Part shown: piece after piece, positions 62,182 to 64,000 of the stretch | How the letters are laid out: every line of letters begins with the position of its first letter | Position numbering within the stretch: the stretch's first letter is position 1 | Origin: Paraglaciecola sp030730205 | Lineage (GTDB): Bacteria; Pseudomonadota; Gammaproteobacteria; Enterobacterales; Alteromonadaceae | Reading direction: 5' to 3' | Assembly (NCBI RefSeq): GCF_052119645.1 | Contig: NZ_JBGQOM010000004.1 | Location: 248,001 to 312,000 of the forward strand | Length of the DNA: 64,000 nucleotides | Notes under the pieces: generated by a model | Told to the model about the DNA's origin: nothing | The model's input: the letters and a program-made list of their open reading frames with translations, nothing else | The model's database searches: none | Made by a program: the position numbers and the translations under genes

Positions 62182-63343
62182 TGTCTGATGGGTCCTTTTG
62201 CCAAATCAGGCGGGTATCAAATGACATGGCCGCCAGCATGGTAACAATGACGACGCCACAAAAAGCGATTACAGCGTGCCCTGGATGAATACTCATTACG
62301 TTTCCTAATTGAATTAAACTGACTAACACCGCCACTACAAATACATCAATCATAGACCAACGACCAATAAATTCGGTGAAGCGATACCATTTCATACGCT
62401 GAATAGTTAAGTCTTGATGAGCAAATTGCACGCTAAAGTTTAGCCAACATAAAATCACTATTTTAGCCACAGGTACCAGTACACTGGCAACAAAAATAAT
62501 AAATGCAATGGGGTAAGAGCCTGATTGCCATAACAATACTACACCACCAATAATGGTACTGGGTTGCTCATCGCCTAGAGTATCGGTAACCATGATAGGG
62601 AGCAAGTTGGCGGGAATGTACAATAGAATGGCAGTCAGGAGTAAAGCCCAAGTGGTTTGAATACTTTTTGATGCATCAATGTTTTTTTTAGCTCTATTGG
62701 GTTGGCCTTTTATTTCGCTTCGTAACTGGTGTTCATCCAGGAAAAGCAACATCGCACTCATTGCTACAGTGAACAACAAAAAGGCATAAAACGACAAACC
62801 TATCCCCACATCGGCAAGTGAACTTATTTTCACAAGACTAACTAACACACCAACTAAAAATATTTCCGCCATTGCCCAAGGTAAAATAGCAAAGATAAAG
62901 GTCACAAAATAGGATGCTTTGGGTAAAACAATGCCAAATTGCAAAGGCACCAGGATCAGGAGTAGTGACAGTAAAATACATGCAGGTAGCACAATAATGG
63001 CGCTGGCCATTATTAGGCCTAAAATTGCATAATCTTGGGCAAATAATAATTCGATACTGCTTAGTATATCTATTTGTTGGCTTTGCCCTCCCGCGCTAAA
63101 AGACAAAAACTTGAAGGGCAGGGCTATGAGCAAAAATATTAACGCTGAAAAAGCCAGTGCACAGACCCATTGCGTAGCATGTTCACGATAGGCCGTGAGG
63201 CGATAACCACAACGGGGGCAAATCGCTTTGTGTTTATTGGGCAAGTGCGGAATATCAATATGATATCCACATTCATGACATGTGATTGAAGCAAACGCTG
63301 AGGTTTGAGATTGACTCAATGTTGATAATCGTTGTTCACTCAC
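62174..63343 (-). CDS. pqiA: PqiA-like inner-membrane protein
   Basis: A 389-residue protein with two four-helix PqiA domains. A zinc-ribbon near the N-terminus is visible (Cys22, Cys25, Cys42, Cys45 in CHEC...CPRC). The second domain's ribbon, present in E. coli, is not obvious. PqiA feeds lipids to the PqiB channel. It is first in the operon and 119 bases past the asnS terminator. Confidence 0.9.
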   Translation of the reverse strand: MSEQRLSTLSQSQTSAFASITCHECGYHIDIPHLPNKHKAICPRCGYRLTAYREHATQWVCALAFSALIFLLIALPFKFLSFSAGGQSQQIDILSSIELLFAQDYAILGLIMASAIIVLPACILLSLLLILVPLQFGIVLPKASYFVTFIFAILPWAMAEIFLVGVLVSLVKISSLADVGIGLSFYAFLLFTVAMSAMLLFLDEHQLRSEIKGQPNRAKKNIDASKSIQTTWALLLTAILLYIPANLLPIMVTDTLGDEQPSTIIGGVVLLWQSGSYPIAFIIFVASVLVPVAKIVILCWLNFSVQFAHQDLTIQRMKWYRFTEFIGRWSMIDVFVVAVLVSLIQLGNVMSIHPGHAVIAFCGVVIVTMLAAMSFDTRLIWQKDPSDNE

Positions 63344-63465
63344 ATTGAATTCTTATTAGGATTTCCTGATAATCATGTTACCAATATTCATTGAGCTAAG
63401 CCAAGGGAAGCGTGGTGCTTTTATAAGTTTGATGTATCAAACAGAAAAACCTAAAGGTGATGCTG

Positions 63466-63490
63466 AAAAAGCCACCTGTCGGTGGCTTTA
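63466..63490 (-). terminator. intrinsic terminator after asnS
   Basis: GCCACC (63471-63476), TGTC loop, GGTGGC (63481-63486), with A/T runs on both sides giving AAAAAGCC and GGCTTTAAA. It faces the end of asnS on the reverse strand. Confidence 0.85.
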
Positions 63491-63505
63491 AAACAAGACT
63501 AATTA

Positions 63506-64000
63506 TTAGTAATTAGCGTTACCCGGAGTACGAGGGAAGGGGATTACGTCTCTAACGTTTTGCATGCCAGTCACATAGGCCACTAAACGTTCAAAGCCAA
63601 GCCCGAAACCAGAATGAGGCACTGTACCGTAGCGACGTAAATCACGATACCAAGCGTAATCTTCTTGGCTTAAGCCCATTTCTGCCAAGCGCGCATCAAA
63701 TACATCTAAACGCTCTTCACGCTGTGAACCACCGATAATTTCACCAATGCCTGGGGCAAGAATATCCATGGCCGCCACTGTTTTACCATCGTCATTAATG
63801 CGCATGTAAAAGGCTTTAATATCTTTAGGATAATTTTGCATGATGATAGGTGCGCCAACATGTTCTTCGGCTAGATAACGCTCATGTTCTGAAGATAAAT
63901 CCACCCCCCAAGACACCGGGAATTCGAATTTTTTACCGCAATTTTGCAGTATTTCGATAGCGTCAGTGTAATCCATTCGCACAAAATCTTGCTCAATAAC
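63506..64000 (-). CDS. asnS: asparaginyl-tRNA synthetase, C-terminal part
   Basis: The last 164 codons of a class II aminoacyl-tRNA synthetase; the frame runs open to the window edge. Class II motif 2-like IGEIIGGSQREER and motif 3 GFGLGFERLV are visible, plus RDVIPFPRTPGNANY, the AsnRS C-terminus. It charges tRNA-Asn. The 5' part is outside the window. Confidence 0.95.
   Translation of the reverse strand, partial: VIEQDFVRMDYTDAIEILQNCGKKFEFPVSWGVDLSSEHERYLAEEHVGAPIIMQNYPKDIKAFYMRINDDGKTVAAMDILAPGIGEIIGGSQREERLDVFDARLAEMGLSQEDYAWYRDLRRYGTVPHSGFGLGFERLVAYVTGMQNVRDVIPFPRTPGNANY

Overview
The window looks like chromosome from a marine gammaproteobacterium of the Alteromonadales, most like Paraglaciecola, Glaciecola or Alteromonas. 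This is inferred from the large TonB-dependent receptors, the beta-glucan locus with a tryptophan-halogenase/SapC/cupin trio, the cydP-cydA-cydB-cydX-ybgE operon, and the mid-to-low G+C core genes. I did no database comparison.

Layout. 1-5.8 kb: the 5' end of a polysaccharide-deacetylase-like gene, then an RND efflux operon headed by a BigR/YgaV-type ArsR repressor. Divergent from it are a DUF2892 membrane protein and a rhodanese, which together equal a split YgaP. The shared control region carries four operator-like palindromes at a 16-bp period. 5.8-7.7 kb: beta-carbonic anhydrase, an AlkD-type DNA glycosylase and an unknown gene. 8.0-12.7 kb: cytochrome bd oxidase operon, a DGC-type zinc-binding protein gene and fnr, with perfect FNR boxes before the first two. 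12.8-18.9 kb: LysR/MaoC divergent pair, a TonB receptor, phhB, an initiator tRNA and an IS3 remnant.

18.9-36.3 kb is a beta-glucan (laminarin-type) utilisation locus. A GH1 beta-glucosidase, GPH sugar symporter and LacI repressor are transcribed leftward. A FucP/GluP-type sugar transporter, GH3 lipoprotein, multi-modular GH16 lipoprotein, TonB receptor, tryptophan-halogenase-like flavoprotein, SapC protein and JmjC-like cupin are transcribed rightward. LacI-type operators built on TGTAAGCGCTTACA lie in the GH1/gluP divergent region and over the GH16 promoter. The inferred flow is: surface GH16 cuts the glucan, the receptor imports oligomers, GH3 and GH1 release glucose, and the two permeases move the sugars inward.

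36.3-42.8 kb: rimP-nusA-infB-rbfA-truB behind a structured leader that ends in an intrinsic terminator. 42.9-51.6 kb: eutBC, a second RND pump with a divergent LysR regulator, hpf and a periplasmic protein. 51.9-54.3 kb: rpsO, then, in place of the usual pnp, an array of integron gene cassettes with no integrase (cold-shock/excalibur fusion, YefM-YoeB, a membrane protein, one nearly empty cassette). Matching cassette ends and attC-type palindromes can be read directly. 54.8-64 kb: an unknown protein with a possible degenerate HD-GYP region, two small genes, an ATM1-like ABC exporter, a membrane diguanylate cyclase, pqiABC and the 3' part of asnS.
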